The translations under genes were made by a program, and so were the position numbers. The notes below the pieces were generated by a model. The model did no database searches. It was not told the DNA's origin and was given only the letters and a program-made list of their open reading frames with translations. This document shows positions 1 to 6,521 of a stretch of DNA of 13,648 nucleotides, one piece after another. Each line of letters begins with the position of its first letter. Within the stretch, counting starts at the first letter, position 1. Source of the DNA: Nitrosarchaeum sp. (GTDB taxonomy: Archaea > Thermoproteota > Nitrososphaeria > Nitrososphaerales > Nitrosopumilaceae); contig SICY01000009.1 of NCBI GenBank assembly GCA_009697485.1, positions 1 through 13,648 on the forward strand. The letters are read 5' to 3'.

Positions 1-1
1 T

Positions 2-175
2 GATAAAGTAATTGACTTGCTAAAAGAATCTGGATTTCCTGATAACTCTATTTTTGCAATTGGACAAGATCTTGGAACAGAAAATGAAATTATACGCAAA
101 CTTACACTAGGGGAAGTAAATGATGGAACACTAACTACAAAATATTTTTCAATCTTGGTGGTAAAACGTGTCTAG
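2..175 (+). CDS. Cobalt-precorrin methyltransferase, C-terminal fragment (probably CbiE)
   Basis: This is the 3' end of a gene cut by the window start; 57 codons are visible before a TAG. The peptide contains GQDLGTENE followed by a segment ending in YFSILVVKRV. This resembles the C-terminal half of the tetrapyrrole (SAM-dependent) methyltransferase fold, where a G/E-x-L-G-x-x-x-E stretch is followed by a final beta strand. CbiE, the C5-methyltransferase of cobalamin synthesis, fits best; CbiL or another paralogue cannot be excluded from so little sequence. The cbiF start codon lies inside its last codons, an 8-base overlap in a different frame. The two are therefore almost certainly cotranscribed, which supports a role in corrin-ring synthesis. 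Confidence 0.6.
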   Translation, partial: DKVIDLLKESGFPDNSIFAIGQDLGTENEIIRKLTLGEVNDGTLTTKYFSILVVKRV

Positions 176-932
176 AGTTTATTTTGTCGGATGCGGTCCA
201 GGCGACCCAGAACTAATTACAATCAAAGCCAAAAAATTAATTCAAAAAGCAGACATTGTAGTTTATTCAGGATCTCTAATTCCTCCTCCAATTCTAAAAT
301 TATGCAAAAAAGGTGAATTACATGATGCATCTGGTTTGGTCAGAGAAGAAATCTTTGATCTGCTTTACAAAAATGCAAAGAGTGACAAGCTAGTTGTTAG
401 ATTACATGATGGTGATCCATCAATTTATGGAGCAATCAAAGAGCAAATAGATAATCTTGAAAAAAAGGGAATTGAATCCATAGTAGTCCCCGGTATTACT
501 GCATTTTTAGCCTCAGCTGCTGCACTGGGAATTCAACTTACACTTCCTGGTGTAACTCAAACCATTATTGTAACCAGAGCAGAATCTAGAACCAAAGTAC
601 CAAAGAGAGAGAAAATTTCTGAGCTTGCAAAACACAAAGCAACTTTGATTTTCTATCTTAGTGTTCATTTACTTTCTAATATTGTAAAAGAAGCAGTTGC
701 TGGTGGATACAAAAAATCTACACCTGTTGCTGTGGTGTATAGAGCAAGCTGGGATGATCAAAAAATTATTAAAGGTACACTAGATGATATTGTAAAAAAA
801 GTCAGAGATGAAAAAATAACACGAACTGCAATTATAATTATTAGCGATGTTATTAATCCAAAAACTTATGAATATTCAAAACTATATGATAAGAAATTTA
901 GTCATGGATACAGAAAGGCAAAAGTCAAGTAG
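168..932 (+). CDS. cbiF: Cobalt-precorrin-4 C11-methyltransferase CbiF
   Basis: A cytoplasmic enzyme that transfers a methyl group from S-adenosylmethionine to C11 of cobalt-precorrin-4 in the anaerobic (early cobalt) route to vitamin B12. Family signatures run in order. The N-terminal strand and glycine loop VYFVGCGPGDPELIT is at residues 4-18 and the substrate-site DGDPSIYGAI at about 81-90. VPGITAF follows at about 108-114, then LTLPGVTQT and TRAESRTKVP near 125-145, and finally PVAVVYRASW near 187-196. The length (254 residues) matches the family. The start is GTG at 168, chosen because the glycine-loop strand begins four codons later; it overlaps the upstream methyltransferase by 8 bases. 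The 3' end overlaps the convergent MurI-like gene by 8 bases. Cobalamin synthesis is expected in ammonia-oxidising archaea, which are known B12 producers. Confidence 0.93.
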   Translation: MSRVYFVGCGPGDPELITIKAKKLIQKADIVVYSGSLIPPPILKLCKKGELHDASGLVREEIFDLLYKNAKSDKLVVRLHDGDPSIYGAIKEQIDNLEKKGIESIVVPGITAFLASAAALGIQLTLPGVTQTIIVTRAESRTKVPKREKISELAKHKATLIFYLSVHLLSNIVKEAVAGGYKKSTPVAVVYRASWDDQKIIKGTLDDIVKKVRDEKITRTAIIIISDVINPKTYEYSKLYDKKFSHGYRKAKVK

Positions 933-1686
933 ACAAAAAACTTACTTTATTTTTTATCCCAAGTTTACGTAGATTTTTTTCAAATAATTTTACATTTCCA
1001 GACGTAAAAATTTTAATTGTATTTTTCTTTGACTTATTTTTTTTAATATCTGTAACAACTTTACGTGCTACAATATCTACAGGATCAATAAACTTTACTT
1101 GTGGAAATTCTGTACTTAATAATGATTTTAAAAACGACAAGTGTGTACTTGATAAAGTAGCTACGTCTATATTATTTTTGAAAATATTACCAAGAGTTTT
1201 TTTAAGAATTTTTTTACAGTATACTTTATCTGTAATGAATTTATTTGATTCTACAAGCTCTACTAATACAGATGAATTTATTTTATGAATTTTTTTGTCT
1301 TTTGAAAAATTAAATTTTCTTATATAACTTGATAAACTTTTACTTTTAATTGCAGATCTTGTTCCTAATATTGCAATGTTTTTTGTCTTTGATATTATCA
1401 TAGCTTCTCTTATTGGTGGATTTACTCCAATTACTTTTCTGTTTGTGATTTTTACCATTAAACTTGGAGTGTTTGATGCCATTACTATAACATCTGGAGA
1501 AAATTTTTCTTCTACTAGTTTTATTGTTTGTCTAATGACTGTCTCTAATTGTTTTTTTGATTTTTTTCCATATGGAAAATTTTTCTGGTCTGCAAAATAG
1601 ATAATCTCTGATTTGCAGATCTTTTGTATTGCCTTAATTATTGACAATGAGCCTAACCCAGAATCAAAAACTACTATCCTTACCAT
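925..1686 (-). CDS. MurI-like Asp/Glu racemase homologue lacking both catalytic cysteines
   Basis: The protein (253 residues) has the layout of glutamate racemase MurI. The N-terminal strand with VFDSGLGSLS is at residues 6-15, FPYG at 37-40, the first catalytic segment at 69-75 and the second at 177-184. In active MurI these segments read A-C-N-T and G-C-T-H. Here they read ASNT (Ser71) and SSTH (Ser180), so both cysteines that shuttle the alpha proton are serine. The substrate-binding Asp8-Ser9 and the Asn/Thr of the first segment remain. A C-terminal extension of about 30 residues (TSGNVKLFEKNLRKLG) resembles the tail of some MurI proteins. Archaea lack peptidoglycan, so a cell-wall role is unlikely. 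The fold call is strong; I infer weak or no classical racemase activity and a possibly different ligand or reaction. It is divergent from cdvB, and its last 8 bases overlap the end of cbiF. Confidence 0.75.
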   Translation of the reverse strand: MVRIVVFDSGLGSLSIIKAIQKICKSEIIYFADQKNFPYGKKSKKQLETVIRQTIKLVEEKFSPDVIVMASNTPSLMVKITNRKVIGVNPPIREAMIISKTKNIAILGTRSAIKSKSLSSYIRKFNFSKDKKIHKINSSVLVELVESNKFITDKVYCKKILKKTLGNIFKNNIDVATLSSTHLSFLKSLLSTEFPQVKFIDPVDIVARKVVTDIKKNKSKKNTIKIFTSGNVKLFEKNLRKLGIKNKVSFLST

Positions 1687-1704
1687 GATTTGTTGAATTT
1701 GTAT

Positions 1705-1716
1705 CTAGAATTTAGT
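1705..1716 (-). promoter_or_regulatory. TATA-like box of the MurI-like gene
   Basis: Read on the minus strand, an AT-rich CTAAATTCT element lies about 20-30 bases before the ATG at 1686. This is the distance expected for an archaeal TATA box driving a leaderless or nearly leaderless transcript. The call rests on spacing and composition only. Confidence 0.35.
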
Positions 1717-1720
1717 TTGT

Positions 1721-1758
1721 TAGCTAAATTCACTCTAATGTTTATCTAAATTTACTCT
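1721..1758 (+). repeat. Direct repeat in the cdvB promoter region
   Basis: Two 16-base copies, TAGCTAAATTCACTCT (1721-1736) and TATCTAAATTTACTCT (1743-1758), agree at 14 of 16 positions. They start 22 bases apart, about two helical turns. A weaker third relative, TATCTAGAATTTA, begins at 1702. The downstream copy contains a TATA-like TATCTAAATTTA, 33-49 bases before the cdvB ATG. The copies could be a duplicated promoter element or tandem sites for a regulator; there is no direct evidence of which protein binds. Confidence 0.5.
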
Positions 1759-1791
1759 GTCCATTAAGAGCTAATTTCTAAATCACCTGAC

Positions 1792-2439
1792 ATGCCAAAC
1801 TTCGATAAGACTTGGGCTCGACAAGAGTCACCAGGTGTAACCGACAAACTCCGTGAGACAATAAAACCTCAAGGTGCATTAAAACCACGAATCCAAACTG
1901 CAGTAAACAAACTACAAGTCCAGATATCAAAAATGGACTCTATGCTTGGAAAACTGCATGAAAGAGACGCGCAACTCTTCCAGAGAGTCGTGACTGCAAT
2001 GCAGCAACATGATACAAGTACAAGCAGAGTTTTGTCAAACGAATTAGCTGAAATTCGTAAGGTTACAAAGATGCTCGGCAATGCAAGAATGTCATTGGAA
2101 CAAGTCCAATTAAGACTGACAACTATTCATGATCTAGGCGATGCTATGGTAGCAATCGGCCCAGCGATGTCTACAATGAAGGGATTGAAGTCATCACTAG
2201 GAAGATTCATGCCAGAAGCAGACTCGGAATTGAATTCCATGACACAGACACTCAATGGTCTAATGATGGACTCCCTAGCAGGAGACTCATTTAGCATGGA
2301 GACTGGCGCTTCAAGTGAGGAAACCGAAAGAATCTTACAAGAAGCATCTGCAGTAGCAGAGCAACAGGTTGGAGACAAATTCCCATCTGTACCAACACCA
2401 ACTGGACTATCGTCCCAATCCTCCACTTCTACATATTAG
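1792..2439 (+). CDS. cdvB: ESCRT-III-like cell division protein CdvB
   Basis: A soluble, polymer-forming Snf7/ESCRT-III-family protein; in Thaumarchaeota the Cdv system works at the mid-cell constriction ring. The 215 residues are almost wholly helical. A long basic hairpin (helices at about 27-75 and 78-118) carries the typical K-L-x-x-R-D and L-x-N-E-L-x-E-I-R-K pattern. Shorter helices at about 118-160 follow, with methionines and FMPEAD. An acidic linker and helix (about 163-193, with EETERILQEA) leads into a Pro/Ser/Thr-rich tail. FPSVP at 197-201 fits the hydrophobic-P-x-V-P core of a MIM2 motif, which binds the MIT domain of the Vps4/CdvC ATPase. No cdvA or cdvC is adjacent, in line with the scattered paralogous CdvB genes of this phylum. 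The ATG at 1792 is followed at once by the conserved N-terminus. Base composition is richer in GC than the flanking genes, perhaps reflecting high expression. Confidence 0.9.
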   Translation: MPNFDKTWARQESPGVTDKLRETIKPQGALKPRIQTAVNKLQVQISKMDSMLGKLHERDAQLFQRVVTAMQQHDTSTSRVLSNELAEIRKVTKMLGNARMSLEQVQLRLTTIHDLGDAMVAIGPAMSTMKGLKSSLGRFMPEADSELNSMTQTLNGLMMDSLAGDSFSMETGASSEETERILQEASAVAEQQVGDKFPSVPTPTGLSSQSSTSTY

Positions 2440-2462
2440 AAGATAGGTAAGACGACTGTCAC

Positions 2463-2480
2463 TTTTTATTTTACTCTTTT
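2463..2480 (+). terminator. T-rich terminator downstream of cdvB
   Basis: Two T runs (TTTTTATTTT and TCTTTT) lie 24-41 bases after the cdvB stop codon, just after a small GAC/GTC inverted repeat. Oligo-T tracts are the usual archaeal transcription stop. The tract overlaps the 3' end of the minus-strand remnant, so it could also be mere AT richness. Confidence 0.4.
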
Positions 2481-2738
2481 AAATGGTCTTTTTTTCTTAA
2501 ATATTATAAAGAAAATTATTCCTGATATCACTATTATTGCAAATAAAATTATAAAAAAATCCCCAGATTCATTCTCAGAATTTTCTAAAAGCGATTTATC
2601 AGGCGAAATTAAACTTCTCCATAATGAAGAACTTGGTATGTCAAAACTTTCTAATTTTATGTCTTCTGGCCATGAATATACAACATTTGAACTAGCATCA
2701 AATACATTTACAACAACTACGAGAGCTAAGAGACAATA
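2466..2738 (-). pseudogene. 3' remnant of a gene for a membrane-anchored exported protein
   Basis: The minus strand is open from an in-frame TAG at 2739-2741 to a TAA at 2466-2468, about 90 codons. No ATG, GTG or TTG occurs before the membrane segment, so it has no usable start. The translation looks like real protein: a strand-like VVNVFDASSNVVYSW, then a polar Ser/Glu-rich stretch with LWRSLISPDK. A hydrophobic helix of about 20 residues follows (FFIILFAIIVISGIIFFIIF), and the end is KKKRPFKRVK. A C-terminal transmembrane helix with a basic stop-transfer tail is typical of exported proteins held at the cell surface. I take it as the C-terminus of a larger protein whose 5' part is gone. The true upstream limit is uncertain (about 2708-2738), because it runs into the opposite-strand remnant. 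The family is not recognised. Confidence 0.5.
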
Positions 2739-3046
2739 CTATTCTTACAACACAGTCAGGAACTGCATTTATGGCTGGATTTAACCAATTATACTATTCA
2801 TTTTCACCAACAATAGCAGATTGGGAGCGCGAGAATTCACTCTTTAAAGAATCTATTAAACTCATCTTGACACCTATGATTTCTACTCTATCCATACTAA
2901 ATTATGTTGATATTGATTCAGAACAAGAAATGTTTGGATATGGATTGATGATAATAATGGTTAATGTTGGATTGTACTTTGTAGCGCCATCAGTATTAAT
3001 TATCAAGATAAAAAACAAGCTTGTAAATCGTTGTGATCATGCATAA
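2708..3046 (+). pseudogene. 3' remnant of a CFI-box C-terminal domain protein
   Basis: The plus frame is open from just after a TAG at 2693-2695 to the TAA ending at 3046. The only good ATG (2771) lies inside conserved sequence. Before it the frame reads LQQLRELRDNTILTTQSG, and after it FNQLYYSFSPTIADWERE. This matches the middle and end of the thaumarchaeal CFI-box-type C-terminal domain, in which a Cys-Phe-Ile-Ala-Thr-Ala-x-Tyr-Gly stretch precedes LR-x-x-RD and YY-x-x-SP. The CFI stretch itself is missing here, replaced by the opposite-strand remnant. A C-terminal membrane helix (about LMIIMVNVGLYFVAPSVLII) and a basic tail follow. A short protein from ATG 2771 (91 residues) could still be made, but the loss of the upstream half favours a decaying fragment. 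The family assignment is from memory of the motif. Confidence 0.6.
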
Positions 3047-3060
3047 AATTTCTGAGTCCT

Positions 3061-3076
3061 AATAATTTTAAAAAAA
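3061..3076 (-). terminator. T-run terminator of glyS
   Basis: Read on the minus strand, seven T residues (3076-3070) follow the glyS stop codon directly and a second AT-rich stretch comes after. This is a simple archaeal oligo-T stop. It sits in the short gap shared with the convergent remnant that ends at 3046. Confidence 0.4.
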
Positions 3077-4534
3077 CTATGGATATGCAGTAAATTCAGA
3101 AAGAACAGAATCAATTTCTGAAATCTTGATTCTGTTTTGCTCCATAGAATCTCTTTTACGCAATGTTACAGTTTGGTCTTCCAAAGTTTGATAATCCACA
3201 GTAATGGCAAATGGCGCACCTATCTCATCTAGTCTTCTGTATCTTCTTCCTATTGCACCAGAATGATCCAAAAATACATCATATTTTCTTTTGATCTGAA
3301 GATATATCTCATCTGTCTTTTCTTTTAACCCGTCTTTTTTTATCAATGAAAGAACACCAATGTGTATGGGAGCCAAGTATGGCTTTAGAGCTAATACAAT
3401 TCTTTCATTTTCCTTATCATCATAAAGTGAATGCTCAAGTATTGTGTAAAGACTACGATCAATTCCCATTGAAATCTCAAAAACATGTGGCAAAACTTTT
3501 TCCTCATTATCCATTACTTCAAATTTCTCTTTACTTTTCTTGGCATGACTAGATAAATCATAGTCTGATCTGTAATTGCATGCAACTAATTCAAGCCAAC
3601 CTATTGTAGTTTCAACTTCAAAATCAAAAGCTACTTGGGCATAGAATGCTTTTTCCTTATCGCCTAGTTTTCTGAATCTACTTTTTGTTACATCAATTCC
3701 TGTTTTCTCATAAAATTCAATTAATATTGCTAGATAATATGCCACAAACTTGTTTGGAATTATTTTTGATTCTACTGCTTCTTTACATGTCATTACTTGG
3801 AGTTTAGAATCAACTTGAATTCTAATTATTGTATCTGCAATTTCAGAAAACTTTTCGATCTCATCTAATTTTGTTGGATTGCAAAATACTTCAATTTCTG
3901 CTTGATAAAATTCTCTTAAACGAAGTAGACTCTGCCTTGGTGATATTTCATTTCTAAAGCTTTTACCCACTTGGGCAATTCCAAGTGGCAACTTACCTCT
4001 CATAGTCTTAAACAGTCTTGGAAAATCAACAAAAATAGACTGACATGTCTCAGGTCTAAGATATGCAGTTTCCTCCTCTGGACCAATTCCTACTTTAAAC
4101 ATCATGTTAAATTTTTTAGTGCTTTCAAAATCTCCCTTACATTTTGGACATTTAATGTTGTTTTGCAAAATAGCCTTATCAAAGTCCTCCAAATCTGCAC
4201 TTTCAGGAATTTCTATTTTTGAGATTTCAGAAATAGTTCTGTCTGCCCTAAAAGTTGACTTGCATTTTGTGCATTTTATTATTGGATCTGCAAAATTTTC
4301 CAAGTGACCAGATGCCTCAAATACCGATTTTGACATTATCTGTGAGCCATCAATTTCCATCATACCGTCTCTTCTGATTAGTTCTCTTCGCCATAATTCT
4401 AGAAATTTATTTTTCAAACTTACACCACAAGGCCCATATTCCCAAAAACCTGCCTGGGCATCTGCATAAACCTCACAGCTAGGAAAATAAAATCCACGCT
4501 CAAGTGCTAATTTCATTACGTCTTCATAATTCAT
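3077..4534 (-). CDS. glyS: Glycyl-tRNA synthetase (class II, archaeal/eukaryal alpha2 type)
   Basis: Charges tRNA-Gly with glycine at the expense of ATP in the cytoplasm. Class II signatures are visible. WEYGPCGVSLKNKF at about residues 31-44 is the glycine-enzyme N-terminal signature, and ETAYLRPETCQ lies at 155-165. Motif 2 has GKSFRNEISPR at 190-200, continuing to FYQAEIEVF. Motif 3 has FEISMGIDRSLY at 352-363. Two CxxC pairs (Cys88/91 and Cys129/132) form a zinc knuckle in the insertion between motifs 1 and 2. The anticodon-binding domain spans about 385-475, with YDVFLDHSGAIGRRYRRLDEIG. At 485 residues it is shorter than many archaeal enzymes of this type, but no key element is missing. 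It begins 31 bases after nfo, so the two probably share a transcript. The ATG at 4534 puts the helix before the WEYGP motif in place. Confidence 0.96.
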   Translation of the reverse strand: MNYEDVMKLALERGFYFPSCEVYADAQAGFWEYGPCGVSLKNKFLELWRRELIRRDGMMEIDGSQIMSKSVFEASGHLENFADPIIKCTKCKSTFRADRTISEISKIEIPESADLEDFDKAILQNNIKCPKCKGDFESTKKFNMMFKVGIGPEEETAYLRPETCQSIFVDFPRLFKTMRGKLPLGIAQVGKSFRNEISPRQSLLRLREFYQAEIEVFCNPTKLDEIEKFSEIADTIIRIQVDSKLQVMTCKEAVESKIIPNKFVAYYLAILIEFYEKTGIDVTKSRFRKLGDKEKAFYAQVAFDFEVETTIGWLELVACNYRSDYDLSSHAKKSKEKFEVMDNEEKVLPHVFEISMGIDRSLYTILEHSLYDDKENERIVLALKPYLAPIHIGVLSLIKKDGLKEKTDEIYLQIKRKYDVFLDHSGAIGRRYRRLDEIGAPFAITVDYQTLEDQTVTLRKRDSMEQNRIKISEIDSVLSEFTAYP

Positions 4535-4565
4535 TATGCTAATTCACCAATGACTGAATAAATTC

Positions 4566-5405
4566 CTACGCCAACTCCTTTGCTTTTCTTATGTTTTCAA
4601 AGTCGTCTCTAGTATCATCAATTGGAGTTTCTAAAATTATTGGAATCTTTTTCTTATTTGCAGTTTTTATTACTTCTGATAATCCTTTTTCTCCAATGTT
4701 TCCCAATCCTATATGGTAGTGTCTATCAAGATTGCAGCCAATCTCTCCCTTGGCATCATTAAGATGTAAAATCTTCAAATTCTCAAATCCTATCACATCA
4801 TCAAATTTTACAAAAGTGTCTTTGACTGATTTTTCTGTTCTTAGATCATAACCAGAAACAAATGCATGGCATGTATCAAGACAAACACCAAATTTTTTTG
4901 CAGACTTTAACTGATTAAAAATCTCTGCCAACTGCTCAAAATTTGCACCAACAGAATTTTTTTGCCCAGCAGTATTTTCTAGTAAAATCATTACATCATT
5001 TTTTGTTTGTCCTGCTTTGTTTAGTCCTTTGACTAGTTGTTTGATTCCTGCCTCTTCACCTGTACCTAAATGGCTGCCAAGATGTGTAACCAAATATGGA
5101 ATGCCTAACTTTCCACATCTCTCAACTTCATTAATCAGTGTATTGACTGATTTTTCAAATCCATCTTCTTTTGGAGTGGATAAATTTGGCAAATATGGCA
5201 TATGGGCACATGTTGCAAATCTATCTATCTTACTTGTTTTTAATTTCTCTTTGAAATTTGTAATATCATTATCTGAAAGATCTTTTGCATGCCATCCTCT
5301 TGGATTTCTAGTAAATATCTGAAAAGCAGAACACTCTCTTTCTACGGCATTATCTACTGCTTTATCAATTGAACCTGAGATCGAAACATGGCAACCGATC
5401 TGCAT
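4566..5405 (-). CDS. nfo: Endonuclease IV (AP endonuclease Nfo)
   Basis: Cuts DNA 5' to abasic sites and cleans 3' blocking groups in base-excision repair, using a trinuclear zinc centre in a TIM barrel. The protein (279 residues, normal for the family) opens with IGCHVSISGSID. The metal ligands are all in place: His68 (CAHMPYL), His108 (VTHLGSHLG), Glu143 (LLENTAG), Asp177 and His180 (LDTCHAF), His214 (LHLNDAKG), Asp227 and His229 (LDRHYHIGLG), and Glu259 (ILETP). It is the first gene of a two-gene minus-strand unit with glyS. It is divergent from priL, so repair and replication priming genes share one intergenic region. A TATA-like AATTTAAAT lies 24-32 bases before the ATG, suggesting a leaderless mRNA. 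Confidence 0.97.
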   Translation of the reverse strand: MQIGCHVSISGSIDKAVDNAVERECSAFQIFTRNPRGWHAKDLSDNDITNFKEKLKTSKIDRFATCAHMPYLPNLSTPKEDGFEKSVNTLINEVERCGKLGIPYLVTHLGSHLGTGEEAGIKQLVKGLNKAGQTKNDVMILLENTAGQKNSVGANFEQLAEIFNQLKSAKKFGVCLDTCHAFVSGYDLRTEKSVKDTFVKFDDVIGFENLKILHLNDAKGEIGCNLDRHYHIGLGNIGEKGLSEVIKTANKKKIPIILETPIDDTRDDFENIRKAKELA

Positions 5406-5428
5406 ATATTACAACTTTACCTAAACAT

Positions 5429-5437
5429 AATTTAAAT
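5429..5437 (-). promoter_or_regulatory. TATA-like box of nfo-glyS
   Basis: The element AATTTAAAT (reading ATTTAAATT on the minus strand) is centred about 28 bases before the nfo ATG, the spacing of an archaeal TATA box with transcription starting at or next to the start codon. Being palindromic, it could also help the divergent priL, although its distance from that start is large. Confidence 0.45.
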
Positions 5438-5495
5438 CAGCATCTGCCTAACTAATTAAAACCAGATTTTTATGTAATTGTCATTAATTACTATT

Positions 5496-6521
5496 ATGCT
5501 TGCACTTGGACAGGATGAAATTGCAAAATACCCCTTTTTGGCAGATGCGGGTCAATATCTAAAAGATAAGGGGTTCACACTGGAGCAATTTGGAACTGAT
5601 CCAGATTTGAAGTCACTAGTAGAAAAGGCATTTAATCGAATTGAAGTGGCTGCAGATGGGAAAATCTACCACTCTGATTTGATAGGAGATCAAGCATCAA
5701 ATCAAGCTGCACTTCCAAGAGAGGTTTTCTCTTTTCTCTTGGCAATTGTATTGCTCAAGTTAAGTGGCATGACTACATTAATCAAAAGATTTGCGCTTGC
5801 CGAAGCTAGACGTGCAGAAAAATACCTAGAAAAAGACTTGGCAAATATCTCTGATGAATCAAAAAAACAATTAGCAATTAGAGTTATTGATGATTTGTTT
5901 TCAGTTCAGATAAAAAAACAGGATGATTATTTTGTAATACCTGCATCTGATTATCTCAAGCATTCAATTAATTTTCATGAAAGAGAATGGAAATTAATAA
6001 ACAGACATGTAGAAAATGGTCTAGTCTTTCTTACTCCACATGAAACAGTCAGACTAATTCGAAAAGAATTGGGAACTTATATCAGCTCTAAGATTATTAA
6101 TGCAAAAACACCACCAATGATCTCAGGGTTTGAAGAATCTGTAAACAAATTAATTTCCATGTCTAAAAAGTTTACAACTTATACTGTAACTACTGGAGAA
6201 TATCCACCATGCATAAAGCATGCCATTGAAATTCTTGAAAAAGGAGAAAATCTCCCACACTCTGGAAGATTTATGCTTGCAACATTTCTGTTATCAAAAG
6301 GTCAATCAGTAGAAGAAATTGCACCATTATTCAAAAATGCTCCAGATTACAATGAACGAGTTACTCTTTACCAACTAAATCACTTGGCAGGAACTTTAGG
6401 AAGTGGTACTCATTATTCATGCCCTTCCTGTGAAAAACTCAAGACACAAAATTTGTGTTTTGCAATACCAGAATGTGATAATATCATAAACCCCATTCAG
6501 TTTGGAAAAAAGAGAATCTAA
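5496..6521 (+). CDS. priL: DNA primase large subunit PriL
   Basis: The regulatory subunit of the archaeal/eukaryal heterodimeric primase; it supports PriS in making RNA primers and holds a 4Fe-4S cluster. The N-terminal half is helical (YPFLADAGQYLK onward). The C-terminal half has the conserved iron-sulfur module: EYPPCIKHAIE (Cys239 in ATG numbering), LPHSGRFMLATFL, then HYSCPSC (Cys309, Cys312), Cys321 and Cys327. Five cysteines are present and four are needed as ligands. I place the start at ATG 5496, where a T-rich TATA-like element sits about 25 bases upstream. An in-frame TTG at 5478 would add six residues. The last base of the stop codon is the first base of the priS ATG (TAATG), so the two subunits are translationally coupled. 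Confidence 0.93.
   Translation: MLALGQDEIAKYPFLADAGQYLKDKGFTLEQFGTDPDLKSLVEKAFNRIEVAADGKIYHSDLIGDQASNQAALPREVFSFLLAIVLLKLSGMTTLIKRFALAEARRAEKYLEKDLANISDESKKQLAIRVIDDLFSVQIKKQDDYFVIPASDYLKHSINFHEREWKLINRHVENGLVFLTPHETVRLIRKELGTYISSKIINAKTPPMISGFEESVNKLISMSKKFTTYTVTTGEYPPCIKHAIEILEKGENLPHSGRFMLATFLLSKGQSVEEIAPLFKNAPDYNERVTLYQLNHLAGTLGSGTHYSCPSCEKLKTQNLCFAIPECDNIINPIQFGKKRI

Noticed and set aside
925..1686. Plain annotation as glutamate racemase MurI
   Set aside because: The fold matches, but both catalytic cysteines are serine and archaea lack peptidoglycan. A functional racemase name would overstate the evidence.
2553..2559. Possible frameshift at a run of seven A in the minus-strand remnant
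   Set aside because: A careful codon-by-codon read shows the frame passes through the A run unbroken from the Ser/Glu-rich part into the membrane helix. The remnant is truncated at its 5' end, not frameshifted here.
2771..3046. A complete 91-residue gene starting at ATG 2771
   Set aside because: Recognisable family sequence continues upstream of the ATG in the same frame, and no start codon lies before it, so a truncated remnant explains it better. Expression of the short form cannot be excluded.
1376..5322. Several open frames of 60-100 codons opposite the MurI-like, cdvB, glyS and nfo genes
   Set aside because: They lie entirely within strongly supported genes on the other strand or in another frame, and have no recognisable motifs or promoters.
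5478..5495. TTG at 5478 as the start of priL
   Set aside because: ATG at 5496 is in frame, begins just before the conserved sequence and has a T-rich TATA-like element about 25 bases upstream. The TTG form is possible but less likely.
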